Notes: generated by a model not told the origin, from the letters alone. 64,000 bases of DNA from Sarcophilus harrisii (GCF_902635505.1 NC_045430.1:131889425-131953424); one strand, 5' to 3'; counted from the first letter of the stretch, positions 1 through 11,654 are shown. Translations and numbers: made by a program.

Positions 1-24
1 AAACAAAAGAAAGCAAGCCCTAAT

Positions 25-765
25 CCAGTCTAGCCAAATTGGCCTTCTTGGTATCCCTCACAGGTGATATTTTATCTGTCTCCCTGCCTTTTCAAGGCAA
101 TTCTTTATGTTTCTATCTTTTTTATCCTTTTTATCCTTACCTTCTCCAATAACTAGTTTTCTGCTGGTTGGTCTCCTTGTTTCACTCCTCTCTATCCCAA
201 TCCATCTTCTACTCAGCTATCAAATTTATCTTCCTAAAACACAAAACTGAGCATCACTTCTCTATTCAATAAATTCTAGTGGTGGTTTCTTCTCTTCTCC
301 AGGATCAAATATAAAGTCCTTTGGCATTCAAAGCCCTTCACAATTTACCCCCCTCTTACGTTTCCAGTCTTATACTTCTTATTGTCCCCATAATCTCTAA
401 CCTAGTGAGTGGCTCACTTGCTATTCCTTTAACAAGAAACTCCATCTCCAGACTCCCTGCATTTTACCTGATATTCCCCATCCCTGCAATGTTATCCCTC
501 TTCACCTCTGCCTTCTAACTCCCTTCAGGCCCCAAATAAAATCCTATTTTCTGTAGCAAGCCATTTCTGATACACCTTCGTTCGAATACCTCTTTCCATT
601 ATTTCCTGTTTATCCTGAATATAACTTGTTTGTGTGTGTTGTTTCTCTCATTAGACTGTAAACTCTTTGAGATCAGGGATTTTCTTTAGTCATTCTTTGT
701 ATCCCAGAACTTAATACAGTGTCTGGCACATGGTTGGTTCTTAATAGATGCTTATTAATTAGATG
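25..765 (+). mobile_element. L2 LINE 3' region
   Basis: Old L2 copy in sense orientation. The 3' half of the L2 reading frame is recognisable (text like 'caggatcaaatataaagtcc' near 300 and 'ggcattcaaagccc' near 323), followed by the family's typical end: 'tagactgtaaactctttgag', 'acagtgtctggcacat' and 'atgcttattaatt'. L2 has no poly-A tail and ends in a short repeat, as seen here. The frame is full of stops, so it is a dead fossil. Family recognised from memory; the left edge may lie outside the window. Confidence 0.75.
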
Positions 766-1015
766 ATTCCTTCAAGACTCAGCTGAAACCCTACTTCCTA
801 TATTCCATTTCCCATAACCTCTAGAGTTTTTCTAAATTACCTTAATATTTATTTTTGGTAAAAATTTATATCCTTGTATATTCTTAGTGATATTTATGTT
901 GTTCCTCATCTTAGTAGAAAGTAAACTTGAGGGTGGGAACTTTAATTTTTTGTTGTTGTATTTCCAGTACCTACCATAGATCCTACATAGTAGGCACCTA
1001 ATAAATGCTTCTTGA
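766..1015 (+). mobile_element. L2 LINE 3' end, second copy
   Basis: A second L2 3' end directly follows the first. It starts in the 'caagactcagctgaaaccc' segment and ends with 'acatagtaggcacctaataa' and a TGATT-type tail near 1010. This is an independent copy, because the L2 terminus occurs twice in a row. Strongly diverged. Confidence 0.65.
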
Positions 1016-1181
1016 TGATTGATTGGAGCACTATTTTTTCATTTTATAGATGAAGAAGTGAGAAGAAAGACTGGAACAGGTTGTAAAGAAAATATCCGTG
1101 GGAAAACTGCTTCTCTAGGATAGAATTTGTTGAAGCACTTTTTTATTCTAGTCTAAAGAATGAGTTTGGAAAATTACTTTT

Positions 1182-2084
1182 TTAAAATAGCTTTTTATTT
1201 ACAAGTTATATGCATGGGTAATTTTACAGCATTGACAATTGCCAAACCTTTTGTTCCATTTTTTCCTCTCCTTCCCCTTCCCCCCTCCCCTAGATGACAG
1301 GATGACCAATACATGTTAAATATATTAAAATATAAATTAAATACAAAATAAGTATACACGCCCAAACTGTTATTTTGCTGTACAAAAAGAATTGGACTCT
1401 GAAATATTGTACAATTAGCCTGTGAAGGAAACCAAAAATGCAGGCAGACAAAAATATAGGGATTGGGAAATCAATGTAATGGTTTTTAGTCATCTCCCAG
1501 AGTTCTTTCTCTAGGCGTAGCTGGTTCAGTTCATTACTGCTCCATTAGAACTGATTTGGTTCATCTCATTGCTGAGGATGGCCTGGTCCATCAGAACTGG
1601 TCATCATATAGTATTGTTGTTGAAGTATATAATGATCTCCTGGTCCTGCTCATTTCACTCAGCATCAGTTCGTGTAAGTCTCTCCAGGCCTTTCTGAAAT
1701 CATCCTGTTGGTCATTTCTTACTGAATAATAATATTACATAACATTCATATACCACAATTTATTCATCCATTCTCCAACTGATGGACATCTACTCAGTTT
1801 CCAATTTCTGGCCACTACAAAGAGGGCTGCCACAAACATTCATGCACATACAGGTCCCTTTCCCTCCTTTAAGATCTCTTTGGGATATAAGCCCAGTAGA
1901 AAAACTGCTGGATCAAAGGGTATGCACAGTTTGATAACTTTTTGAGTATAGTTCCAAATTGCTCTCCAGAATGGTTGGATGTATTCACAATTCCACCAAC
2001 AATGTATCAGTGTCTCTGTTTTCTCACATCCCCTCCAATATTCCGCATTATCTTTCCCTGTCATTCTAGCCAGTCTGACAGGGG
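1182..2084 (-). mobile_element. L1 LINE, 5'-truncated 3' end (marsupial L1)
   Basis: Reading the minus strand gives the C-terminus of L1 ORF2 (peptide ETLIHCWWNCEYIQPFWRAI, then KVIKLCIPFDPAVFLLGLYP) and then the 3' UTR, which ends in an A-rich tail seen as T-rich sequence at about 1180. The insertion is bounded by a target-site duplication, AAATTACTTTT, at 1171-1181 and 2085-2095. That fits ordinary L1 retrotransposition with 5' truncation of about 0.9 kb. Divergence is modest, so it is younger than the flanking L2 copies. It carries no intact ORF. Confidence 0.9.
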
Positions 2085-2124
2085 AAATTACTTTTAACAA
2101 AGATTTTTCTGGTCAGAATCCGTT

Positions 2125-2185
2125 TGTAAGCCCATATGCATTTATTAAGTGCCTATTATGTACCAAGAACTGTTTTAGGGTTTTG
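2125..2185 (-). mobile_element. L2 LINE 3' end fragment
   Basis: The text 'catttattaagtgcctatta' is the reverse complement of the L2 terminus (ATAAATGC preceded by the 'tggcacatagtaggc' motif). Short fragment next to the L1 target-site duplication. Confidence 0.5.
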
Positions 2186-2944
2186 TTTTTAAGAACACCC
2201 ATCTCCCATTAAAAGCTGAGGCTGGTTAACATACAGTCATAGGGCTTATTTAGTTGGTTTTTGGTGGTTGGTGTTGGGAAAGATAAATCTGAATGGATGA
2301 GGGGAACATTGAGTGAATTTTCACATTTCTACCTCTTCTTTCAGAGTTCTGAAAGGAGCAAATAGCAAATGCAATGATATTATAAAATCTACACAGAGCA
2401 GGGGAGACCAATTCCCAGGAAGTTGAAGACGAGGTCAAAGTTTCTATGGGTAGCAGGCAGCTGCATTTCTTCTCTTTGCTTTGGATAAAAACTGGGGAAA
2501 TGTCCATGTTGCCCCAATGGCAGTCAGGCAAATCCCTGATGGCCCTTTGGCTAATTCTGTTCAGAACTTTTACTCAGAAAAAGATTAGATTATGGAAAAC
2601 AGGTAAACAAAAGCAAATGAGCATGCAGTTTAAATATCCAACAGGAGGAAAAAATATACAAGGAAATCCTTGAGGGCAGAGCACATTTATTATGTGAATC
2701 ACATGTGATTGCATATGGATTTTGAAAGCTATATTGTTTCTAAAAGGAAATTTGAAGTTTCAAAGAATAAAGGAGGAAATATATTATAGGGCTGGATCTG
2801 AAAAATGAAGAAAAGCCAGAATGACAGCTGGTTTTCAACAGAAAAACCTCAAAAAAGTTTTAGTCATGACCCCAGATTGAAAGGTGCTGACTCCAAAGGA
2901 TGATGTTTTCTTTCCCTCAAGTACCTGGACATATAACTGAGCAA
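2186..2944. other. Unassigned intergenic sequence
   Basis: No repeat family, RNA gene or coding exon was recognised. Open frames here are below about 95 codons, show no known domain and overlap each other on opposite strands, as expected by chance. Confidence 0.4.
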
Positions 2945-3075
2945 AAAAATATATTTATTAAGGGTTCACTACCAGCATGGTATAGCGTATCAGAGATGCA
3001 AAAAATAAAAATTATGAGTTCCTATCTTTAGGAATCTTACATTTTAATAGAGAACAACAATGTGTAGGGGAGTGG
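2945..3075 (-). mobile_element. L2 LINE 3' end fragment, old
   Basis: The run 'tatttattaagggttcact' followed by 'agatgcaaaaaataaaaatt' and 'tcctatctttaggaatctta' is a diverged reverse-strand L2 end (consensus order: terminus, then 'ggggatacaaag', then 'ccctcaaggagctta'). Confidence 0.4.
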
Positions 3076-3499
3076 TAGCAGGGAGGGAATGTTTTGATCT
3101 GGGAAGCCACAGAAATGAGTAGGGAATAAGATACTTAATTGACAACTTTCTAGGAAGAGTAATGTTGATTTAATCACTATTTATCATCTTTGGGATGAAA
3201 CTCTTCTAAAAGCTGCCAACTTCTAGAACCTTCCCCTCCAGGGATGTACTGGTAAAATGTTTACAGCCCTTTGGGGAAATAAAATGTGTCCCCAATAAGC
3301 TTTTAAGTTTAATCTGTCTTATTAGCATTTTCATCACTAATTTCCTAAGTCTTGAAATCAACAAAATAATAAATCAAGCCCTGATTTGTAATGTTTGCCC
3401 ATTTCTGAGGTATAATTGTTCACCCTGAAAATTTAACAATTTCTTCTCATCAGAGTCAGAAACTAGCTGCAGCACACCTCAGTCTATCTTCCGCTATCT
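3076..3499. other. Unassigned intergenic sequence
   Basis: AT-rich sequence without a recognisable element or gene. Confidence 0.4.
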
Positions 3500-3594
3500 T
3501 GTATTTAACTATTCTGTATAGGTTATTAATTTTGTTTATAATATATATCTTTAAATGGATTTATTGTCTCCTCCATTAAAATGTAAGCACATTT

Positions 3595-3752
3595 GGGGCA
3601 ACTAGGTGGTACAGTGGATAGAGCACCAGCCCTGAAGTCAGGAAAACCTGAGTTCAAATTTGATATCAGACACTTAACACTTCCTAGCTGTGTGACCTTG
3701 GGCAAGTCACTCAATCCCAATTGCCTCAGGAGAGAGAGAGAGAGAGAGAGAG

Positions 3753-3824
<72 letters not shown>
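3595..3824 (+). mobile_element. Marsupial tRNA-type SINE with expanded (GA)n tail
   Basis: The SINE head GGGGCAACTAGGTGGTACAG is followed by the body ending 'caagtcactcaatcccaatt' and 'gcctcag'. It is flanked by a 15-bp TSD (3580-3594 and 3825-3839, AATGTAAGCACATTT with one mismatch). Where a poly-A tail is expected there is instead about 94 bp of (GA)n with a few AAAG interruptions, so the microsatellite probably grew from the tail. Confidence 0.9.
3730..3824. repeat. (GA)n microsatellite at SINE tail
   Basis: Nearly pure GA dinucleotide repeat lying inside the TSDs of the SINE. Any open frame through it encodes only Arg-Glu or Leu-Ser runs and is not a gene. Confidence 0.95.
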
Positions 3825-3825
<1 letters not shown>

Positions 3826-3935
3826 ATATAAGCACATTTCAAGTAAGAATTGCTTTATTCTTTGTATTTGTATCCTCAGTGCTTAGTACAGTGTAGACTC
3901 TTAAAACATACTAGTTTATTCATTGGAAAGCTGAG

Positions 3936-4546
3936 CATGAGAGATTTTCTGAAAGGAGATGTCCTCTGTGAGAGGACAATCTGGTGAGATGTATCCCTTG
4001 CCTGAATGAGCATTCTTCAGTCGCTTAAAATTAGAAACTTTTGAGTTCTTCCTAATTCTCTCCCAAATCCTTTGAAAATCTCCTTGAGGACAATTTTATG
4101 GAATTATTCAAATTGCCTTGGGAAAGTGGATGAGTGAAATCCCCCATTTTTCTTGCCAAGCTGTGCCCTAGGAGAGTGGAGGGGGGAATAATCATTACTT
4201 TTTCCCTTAGATAAAGTATTTGAAGCATAAAAAATGGTAAACACAACAACTTCAAAAATGCAAATGGAAAGAACAACTATAAAAAAATCAAAAGTGACTG
4301 TTTTAAAATTATTAAGAATACACATGGCTCAAAAGGACAGATATGAAAATACAACCACTTCAAATCTTTGCAGAGTCAGAAGGTCCACAAGTATTATACA
4401 TTGTACATATTTGCAGACATTTTCAATATACTGATCACATTTGAATTTTTCCCTTTTTCTTTATATGTTAAAAATATAATTTATTATATAGGATGGTTCT
4501 CTGAGAGAAAGAGGGGAAGAAACTGTGGAGAGGTAAAGAAAACATT
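3936..4546. other. Unassigned intergenic sequence
   Basis: No element or gene recognised. Short overlapping frames on both strands at 4050-4430 have no familiar motif. Confidence 0.35.
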
Positions 4547-4561
4547 AAAAACATTTTTTTT

Positions 4562-4691
4562 GGGCAATAGGTGGTGCTGTGGATAGAACACCAGATCTGA
4601 GTTCAAATCCAACCTTACAGACTTAACACTTATTAACTGTGTGACCCTGGGTAAGTCACTTAACTCCAATTGTCTAAAAAAAGAAAGAAAG
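4562..4691 (+). mobile_element. Marsupial tRNA-type SINE
   Basis: Head 'gggcaataggtggtgctgtg', body 'gtgtgaccctgggtaagtca', end 'aattgtct' followed by an A-rich AAAG tail. A probable short TSD, AAAACATTTT, lies at about 4547-4556 and 4692-4701. More diverged than the copy at 61258, so older. Confidence 0.85.
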
Positions 4692-4849
4692 AAAACATTT
4701 TCTTCAAAGGTCATTGGACAGTATAGTAACTTTTGGGGTATTTAACTTTTCAGAATCACTGGATCAATTAAATCATAAGTCTACTAGCTTCAAAAGTGTA
4801 TTCATATGCCTATTTCCCCAAAGTCTACTGAACAGTTATCATTTGCTTT

Positions 4850-5330
4850 TTTGATAAACTTTGCCAATATGATGAATTATGAGGTAAAACTATATAATTG
4901 GTTCGATTTGCATTTCCCTAATTTTTTTTCACATGGTTATTATGGTTGGTTGGCATTTTTCTTTTGAGAACTATCTGTTCATATTCTTTGACATTCATAT
5001 CCTTCATATCAATTGAGAAAAGGTTCTTATTCTTATAGATTTGAATCAGTCCTTAATTTATATCTTGGAAATAATCTTCTTCTCAGAAATACTGGTGGCA
5101 AAGTTTCCTGCTTGATCTTGGCTCATCCAATTAATTGGTTTCCTTTTAATCTTAGCTAAATTGAATTTGAGTAAAATATTTTTAATTTTTCTGAAATCAA
5201 AACTGTTCATTTGTATTCTGTGGTCATCTCTCTCCTTTGTTTGATCATGAACTCTTCCTCTATTCATAGATCTGGAAGGTAATTTTTTCCTTGTTCTTCT
5301 AATTTGTTTATGATGTTAACTTTGGAGAAA
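4850..5330 (-). mobile_element. Old L1 ORF2 C-terminal remnant
   Basis: The order of diagnostic segments matches the reverse strand of the L1 ORF2 region after the RT domain: 'gaactatctgttcatattc', 'ttgaatttgagtaaaat', 'tgtggtcatctctctccttt', 'atctggaaggtaattt'. The same region can be read undecayed in the L1 at 63040-63350. Heavily diverged with no long frame. Confidence 0.55.
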
Positions 5331-5960
5331 ACAGTTTTAGTTGAGTGATGAAGTAAGTCAGAAGCCAGACTGTAAAAGGGAGTGAGTTAAAGGAGAAGAA
5401 GTAGAGACAGTGAACATAAGCAGCTTTATCAAAGAGTTTGGCTGAATAAGAGAGAAAAAGCATATAATGAAAGTTTGAAGGTATGGTGGGGCCTATTAGA
5501 AAGGTATTTTGATTTTTTTTAAAAGAATGAGAAGACTTAGGCACCTTTGAAAGCAATTTAAGGGACTAGTAGGATCAGGAGGGGTTGCAAATAAAAGAAC
5601 AAGAGGGGATGATCAAGAGTTCTCTCAGCTAGAGAAGACAGGAGGAAATGGGATCAAGAATATATATAAAAGAGGATTTGCCTTTACAAAGAGAAAAGCT
5701 ATCTCTTTGTCAGACTGGGGGAAAGGAAGAGAGTGGGAGATCAAAGAATTTAGAGATGAAGAAGAGAGAAAAAAAGAGTTTGTATTGGGTAGTCTCAATT
5801 TTCTCAATAAAGTAAGAAACAAGATATTTAGCTGACAGAGAATGATAGTTAGGTTTGGGATGTTAGAAAAGGGAAGAAAAGATTTGATAGTTTCTGCCAG
5901 GAGTGAGATAGGGGAAAGATATAATTCTACATATTGTAGACCTGTTCATTTACGGGCCAT
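5330..5960 (-). mobile_element. L2 LINE internal region (RT part)
   Basis: The plus strand reads 'agaagccagactgtaaaagg', 'caaagagtttggctgaataa', 'ggatcaagaatatatata', which I recognise as the reverse complement of the L2 coding region. Purine-rich on this strand, typical for antisense L2. No intact frame. Confidence 0.5.
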
Positions 5961-6418
5961 TTTTGACAGCATGCACGCAAGATATTCCTCTGATACATAT
6001 CTAAGTGTTATGTGAATGACATCTTTGCTTATTATTTTTGAGGCATCATAATCATTCCAGCCACTTGGCTAAATAGTCCAAACACTTCGGTGGTGAATTG
6101 TGGCCACTTGTGTTTGTTCTGACTTTCTCATTACAGAATCATTGGAGAAGTTGTCTTGGGGAGATTTTGGCCTGTGTCCTAAATTCTTGACCCAAGGAAA
6201 ACAGAACAAATGCCATTGCTATAGCTACTTAGGAGAACCCTGAGAGTTGATAAGGGTCTGTGAACTTTAGGAAGACAGGAATGCTGGGGAGCTAAGAGAA
6301 TTGCCACTATGTGCTCTCTGTATTCTAGCAGGGAACAGGGAAGCAGCAAGACAGAAAGATAGCTGGATTTAGATTTAGTTTCTATCCCCTGAATAGCCAG
6401 GCATTTTCTATAGGTCTG
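5961..6418. other. Unassigned intergenic sequence
   Basis: No recognised element or gene. Confidence 0.35.
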
Positions 6419-7300
6419 CACAGAATCCCAGAAACTAAAGAGTTGGAAAGGACTCTAGGAGTTATCTAGTCAAAACCATATCTAACAAGGAATCTCTTCT
6501 ACAGAACTGCTAACATGGTCAACCAGACTTTGCTTGAACACCTTCAGTAATGAGAAACCTCCCCAAACAGCCTATTCCCCTCTTAGATGCTCCAACTGTT
6601 AAGAAGTCCTTCCCCTCCTGGTCTCCCCCCATCACTGCTACATCAAGTTTCTATCATTGCTACCCAGTGCCCTGAATTCTTTCTGAAACCAACCAGAACA
6701 AATTCATTCTCTCTTCTGAATGATAGTCCTTCAAATATTAGAAGGCAATCAGGTTCCCACTGCTACCACCATAAACCTTTTGGCCTCCAAGTTAAATATC
6801 ATCAGTTCTTTTTATTTGTTCTCATAGGGCACGCTCTTCAGTCTTTCACTCTCCTGGTCACCCCTTTCTGGATATGTTCCATTTGTCTAGGTCCTTTCTA
6901 AAATAATGTTATCACAGAGAGTGATAATATTAAAATAAAATAAAAATTTAGCACTCTAAACAAAATACTTGAGACATGTCGGGCCAGGGTAGAATAAGCC
7001 AAAATTATTCTTTCCCTTATTCTAGATACAATGCTGAGAATAGCATTTGCTTTATTTTGGATGCCATATTATATTGAAGATCAGTTTTGAGTATGAAATC
7101 TGCCATAACTCCCAGATCATTTTCACAGACACTGCTGTCTAGCTGTGTTTCTCCCTGCCCATATCTACGAGACCGATTTCTTGAACCCAATTATAAACCA
7201 GAGCTCAGAACTACAATTCCTACAAACTGAGTTTAATCTTGAAAATTTCTTAATAACTCTATGGATTCATCTTATCCCCACCCATTGAAACTCTGGGATA
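6419..7300 (-). mobile_element. CR1/L3 LINE, 3' half
   Basis: The CR1/L3 3' end appears in reverse orientation ('cagaatcccagaaactaaag' then 'ttggaaaggactctaggag'), followed by the reverse of its RT C-terminal coding region: 'ttaagaagtccttcccctcc', 'gatatgttccatttgtct', 'gccagggtagaataagcc', 'agcatttgctttattttgg' and 'actcccagatcattttca'. About 0.9 kb, ancient, with many stops. Confidence 0.75.
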
Positions 7301-7724
7301 TTTAAATTTGACTCATTTTTGGCTTCCCACTGGGGGCCTTCAGTTCCTCTGCTAATAGTATTTATTAAAATCAGTTTATTAAAAGGCATGTAAAGGATTT
7401 TTAAAAAGGAATTTGCATCTGAATTCATTTAGCAAAAGAATAGTTATAGCCCCATATCCCAGTGAACATTTTTTCCTTCTTTCTTTTCCAAAGGTTTAGT
7501 CATCATCTTAACAAAATTCAAAGCACCAACTAGTGAAGACTATGCCTCCATGACTTCAGTTGTGGGCCATTGGGCTACCCCATTAAAAAGAAACAGAAGA
7601 AAATGAAAGGGATTCAGAAGGGGACATAAACAGGACAATTTTGTTTCTATCTTGTTAAATTAAATATTCACTTAAAAATCTTTATATGATAGAAATTTCA
7701 TTTGTAATCCTTTTGATTCACTTG
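7301..7724. other. Unassigned intergenic sequence
   Basis: No recognised element or gene. Confidence 0.35.
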
Positions 7725-8050
7725 GTTCCAGAGGACAGAATTAGAAGTAGTGAATAGAATTTGCAAGGACACAAATTTAGGAATGATGTCAGGAAAAATA
7801 TTTCTCAAAATTAGTTATCCAATGTGGAAATAAGTATAGAAGAATTACACATTTAACCTATATTGGATAACTTGCTATCTGGGGGGGGGGGGAAGGGGAG
7901 AAGGAAGGAGAAAAATTTGAAACACAGGATTTTGCAAGGATTAATGTTGAAAACTATCTTTGCATATATTTTGAAAATAAAAAGCTATGATTAAAAACTT
8001 AGTTATCTACAGTTAAAATGGGCTGCCATGGGAAGTAGTTGTCTCTTCTT
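7725..8050 (+). mobile_element. CR1/L3 LINE 3' end split by L1
   Basis: CR1/L3 text 'acacaaatttaggaatgat' and 'gtcaggaaaaatatttctca' before the insertion continues after it with 'aaaatgggctgccatggga' and 'gtagttgtctcttctttga'. In the intact family these segments are contiguous, so the L1 at 7820-7998 is an insertion. Confidence 0.7.
7820..7998 (+). mobile_element. Short 5'-truncated L1 3' end
   Basis: 179 bp of L1 3' UTR: 'cacatttaacctatattgg', a run of 12 G at 7881-7892, 'gcaaggattaatgttgaaaa', 'ttttgaaaataaaaagct'. A 9-bp TSD, TTAGTTATC, lies at 7811-7819 and 7999-8007. The host element is CR1/L3, whose sequence resumes exactly at the TSD. Confidence 0.85.
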
Positions 8051-9099
8051 TGAGGTCATATGATCATAGAATTAAAGGTAGATGCAATCGTGGAGCCTAT
8101 TGAGTCTATTCATTCATTTTATACATAAGATGATTTAAAAGTCTATTTCAGAGACTTACTGTGTGATCCTGAGCAAGTCACTTAACCTTTATCTGGCCTT
8201 GAAACTAACTTGTTTTATTTCTGATCTGGGCTAATTCACCCTCCTTTTCCCTTTCCCCTCTTAAAAGCTCAACCTATTAAAAGCTTAATTAACAGTTTAT
8301 AAGTTCAAGGATTCTAGCAACCTAGCCTCACCAATAGCGGGAATTATATATGTTTATATATTATCATTTGTTTAAGGTGTTCTGGGAATATTGAATATAT
8401 TTAGGACACATAGGAAGCAAATCTCTATCATTAAGTATGTAATCACATAAATTATCCTGATCAATAACCATTTTTGGTAAGACATCCTCCACTTATTTGT
8501 TCAACAAAGTCAGCTTTAGATTGTTGCAGGTTATATGATTGAAGCCCAAACTCTTGGAAGTTCTATCAGTTGGAAAGGTTTGGGTTCCTGAATTGATGAT
8601 AGACTCTAATTCTGTTATGTAAGTAGCAATCTAGTTAGTACAGAAGCGGTCTGTCAACGAGCTAGTTGCAGGATGATGAGTATTTTGGCCCCAACAACTC
8701 TCTAAGATGTTCAATGAGTCATAGAGGCTCCCTGATTTTTCTTAGTACCTATAATGATGAACTCCCAAATCTTTAAAATGTTTCTTTGCAGATGTAATTT
8801 CATATTTAATATCTTAAGGAAGAAATGTCACTAAAACCTAAATTTTCTTACATTTCATGTAGCATGTATACCAGGATTCTATTAGAACCCATCTTGGAAA
8901 TGTGACTTCAGGTCATAGTTTTCCTTTCATAAGTGCTCATAGTCAACACAAGAGGCAAATGGAGAAAAATCTGGCGGTCGAATAAGTTAAAGAGAAAGCC
9001 TAGAAACAATTGCATTGATAGAAACTTAAAAGGATAGTTCGGGACATATGTAATCCAGTTCTTCCACTTTGGATTGCAAGTCAAACATGCTCCAGAAAA
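8051..9099. other. Unassigned intergenic sequence with a MIR trace
   Basis: A short MIR-like core ('gtgtgatcctgagcaagtca') is visible at about 8155-8190. The rest shows no recognisable element or gene. Confidence 0.35.
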
Positions 9100-9650
9100 T
9101 ACAATGCTACATGCCTTCTGACCTTTGGAGTCAAACTACCTTACTTTTCCACATTCATGATGTTCCACCTCCTGCCTCCACATCTTTGAATAAGCTGACT
9201 CAACCCTGTAATGCAATTCCAGTTCTCCTCTTAGAAACAAGTTTCCTTTCAAAACTCAACTGAAATACCGCTTTTTACATGAAACTTTACCTGATTCCCC
9301 CTTATTTCATACAAATTTATTTTATATGTGTGTAGATATTATTTATCTTGTTATTGTGTAAGCTCCTTGAAGACAGTGACATTTTTATTTTTGTTTTTAA
9401 TGTCATTAGGGCCTAGTATAAGAGGTAGCCTCCAAATTAGGAAGAGACTGGAGTAGTAGCTGCAAAGTCACTTAATCTTTTAGTGTCCTAGGCAACTCTG
9501 TAGGCTATAAAGTGGGGAGGAACTTCCAATCTGCATTGACAGAGGGAATGTTCTTACCTGGGAGTTTCCTGTATCATAAAAATCAGGTCTCATTCTTATC
9601 CCTAAACACAGTACCTGTCACATAGATGGAACTTGATAAAAGCTTATTGA
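9100..9650 (+). mobile_element. L2 LINE 3' region split by a SINE
   Basis: The L2 reading order is clear: 'aaaactcaactgaaatacc', 'gtgtaagctccttgaagaca', 'attagggcctagtataa', then a gap filled by a SINE, then 'cacagtacctgtcacatag' and the terminal TTGATTGATTGA at 9646-9658. Confidence 0.7.
9425..9597 (+). mobile_element. MIR-related SINE, 3' part
   Basis: 'gtcacttaatcttttagtg' followed by 'ggcaactctgtaggctata' and the tail 'ctgcattgacagagggaat', 'gagtttcctgtatcat'. The same tail occurs at 24690-24790 and 33700-33830, so it is a repeated SINE type with an extended 3' region. It sits inside an L2. Confidence 0.55.
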
Positions 9651-10157
9651 TTGATTGATAAAACACTGTCTCTTATAAAATCTAGCTTTGGATATTTTTG
9701 GTTCTTTTATTTTGATGTCTGCTTAATGGTCCAGTGTTTTGTCCAATTAAATTAAGTTGGAATATTGTGATATAGTTGTCCTATTTGAACTAAAAATGAA
9801 TGTGGCTGGTCCCATTTAGTAATGATTTGTGTGCTTCATCGCCACTTGCCTTAGCAGTTCTTTTGGAAGCTTCTGCAGCACACAGAATTCTCTCAAGACT
9901 TGGCTCAGTGAGATCTATTTGGTATTTATCCTTTCCAAGATGAGTTGGGGTATAAGGATGAAGGAGAATTTTTTAAAGATATAAGATCATGGATTTCTTT
10001 GGCGTAAGAAGGAAAATGAGGTATCCTTTTTGAATTTGAGCTTCCTGTTAGAAGAAGCTTTAATTTCCAAGTTGGAACCAAATCTGTGATTTCACAAATA
10101 CAGAGAATTAAAAGGTGAAGAAATTAAAAGGTGAATTTTCTTATCTCTTGGTTCACT
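9651..10157. other. Unassigned intergenic sequence
   Basis: No recognised element or gene. Confidence 0.35.
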
Positions 10158-10376
10158 TATCATTATTCAGTCACATCTGACTCTATGATTCCTTGGATCA
10201 TTGCACTTCAGGCCCTTCTAGATTTGTTGTTTCTATAACACTATCTATTCATCTCATCCTCTGCCATTCCCCTTTCTTTTTGCCTTCACTCTTTCCTAAC
10301 ATTAGGTTCTTTTCCAATGAATCCTGTCTTCTCATTATGTGGCCAAAATATTTCAGCTTAAGCTTCAGTATTTAAC
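10158..10376 (-). mobile_element. BovB-like RTE LINE 3' fragment
   Basis: The plus strand reads 'cagtcacatctgactctatg', 'gcccttctagatttgttgt', 'tatctattcatctcatcct', 'gtcttctcattatgtggcc'. This is the reverse of the BovB/RTE 3' region known from marsupials, ruminants and squamates. Its outer end matches the 3' tail of the SINEs at 30292-30539 and 38512-38710. 5'-truncated and old. Confidence 0.6.
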
Positions 10377-10671
10377 ATATTTTTGTTTTTTATGTTAGTC
10401 ACAAATTAACATAAAGAACTAAATTCTAGTTACTAGACTGAATTATAATAACAATTATAAATTGATATAATTATTATTAACAAATATAAATTGGCATTCT
10501 CTATGTCAGTTATAAATTGCAGATAGCGCTGCAATTTATATTTTTGAAGAATTTCCTGGAGTCCCCATGTAGTTAAATGATTTGCTAATATATATCACAG
10601 GTGGAAATGGTATGTGTTTTTCTGGCTCAGACAGACATCAGCTCTTTCTCTATTAGGTCAGGCTGAATTTG

Positions 10672-10930
10672 AGGCAATAAGGTGATACAGTGGGTCAAAT
10701 GTTGGACTTAATGTTGAGAAGACCTGAGTTTGAATCCTACCTCAGACACTGACTAGCTATGTGATTTTGGGCAAGACACTTAATCTTTTTCAGCCCATTT
10801 TATTATCTGTAAAATAGAGATAATAACAGCATGTAACTCATTGTGTTAGTAAGAGAATCAAATGAGATAGCATATGTAAAGTATTCCACAACCATTAAAA
10901 TGCTATGTATGTGCCAGCTATTATTATTAT
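10672..10930 (+). mobile_element. Full-length MIR-type SINE
   Basis: tRNA-like head 'tgatacagtgggtcaaatg', core 'gactagctatgtgattttgg', then 'ttattatctgtaaaatagag' and the L2-like end 'aaagtattccacaacc', 'gctattattattattg'. Close to complete at about 260 bp. Confidence 0.75.
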
Positions 10931-11654
10931 TGTCATTATTGTGTTAACAGTATTTAATCAAATAGTAGCCAGTCTCTTGATTTTGCTAATCTTCTAAGTT
11001 CTATGAAAAAACCAAAATTCTATTCCAACATCTCACTTTGATTTATTGAGACTCTATACATCAAGGATGAAGGTATTGTAAATAATTAGAAAATGGGTAA
11101 GCCAAGTGAAAACATTTTAATTGCTTATGATATAAGTGAAGCTCAGAAAAATCAGAGGATCAGATTGTTTTTGATTCACGACAGCAACCAAAGGAATAGC
11201 TACTAAGCCCAGTCAGTAAGCAGAATGTCAGACTGAGGAAATGTTGGTGTTGGTCTCACAGATCACTTAAAACCAGATGTTTTACATATTTGTAATTATA
11301 GTCATATAACTGAGCTCGTAAAAGTATTTTTATTCAGCCGCATTTTCCTGACCCAAATCTCTTTTTATTTTCCTTTGCAAAGTTGATTTGACTGTGAAAT
11401 AAGCCAATCAGGTTTATTTTGTGTCCCTATCATCACTAAACAGAAGGATTGTGGAATTCTGCTGTGGAATTGTGTGAGGAATAATACTCTCAAACCCAAA
11501 GAGTTGTCAGAGGTCAGCACTCCTAAGTCAAATGAGCCATCTGTTTCTCCAAAATGTACTTAAATACTGAGTGGACCCACGATTCAGATGATGTGGGACC
11601 TCCTGTAAGTGAGGCAAAAAATATTAGACTAGTAAATGGGAAAAAACCCACAAG
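10931..11654. other. Unassigned intergenic sequence
   Basis: No recognised element or gene. Confidence 0.35.

Larger units (their letters stand above)
3500..3935 (+). mobile_element. L2 LINE 3' end split by a SINE
   Basis: The L2 end reads 'ctccattaaaatgtaagcac' before the SINE and resumes after it with 'tttgtatcctcagtgcttag' and 'tacagtgtagactcttaa'. The SINE occupies 3595-3824 and duplicated 15 bp of the L2. This gives a relative age: L2 first, SINE later. Confidence 0.65.

Noticed and set aside
1290-2100. Antisense proteins of 67 and 86 codons
   Set aside because: They are L1 3' UTR and ORF2 C-terminal sequence inside a TSD-bounded insertion.
3729-3830. CRISPR-like or satellite array
   Set aside because: Simple dinucleotide repeat with no spacers; nothing in the window has a repeat-spacer pattern.
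3526-3886. Ser-Leu and Arg-Glu repeat frames
   Set aside because: Products of the (GA)n tract at the SINE tail.
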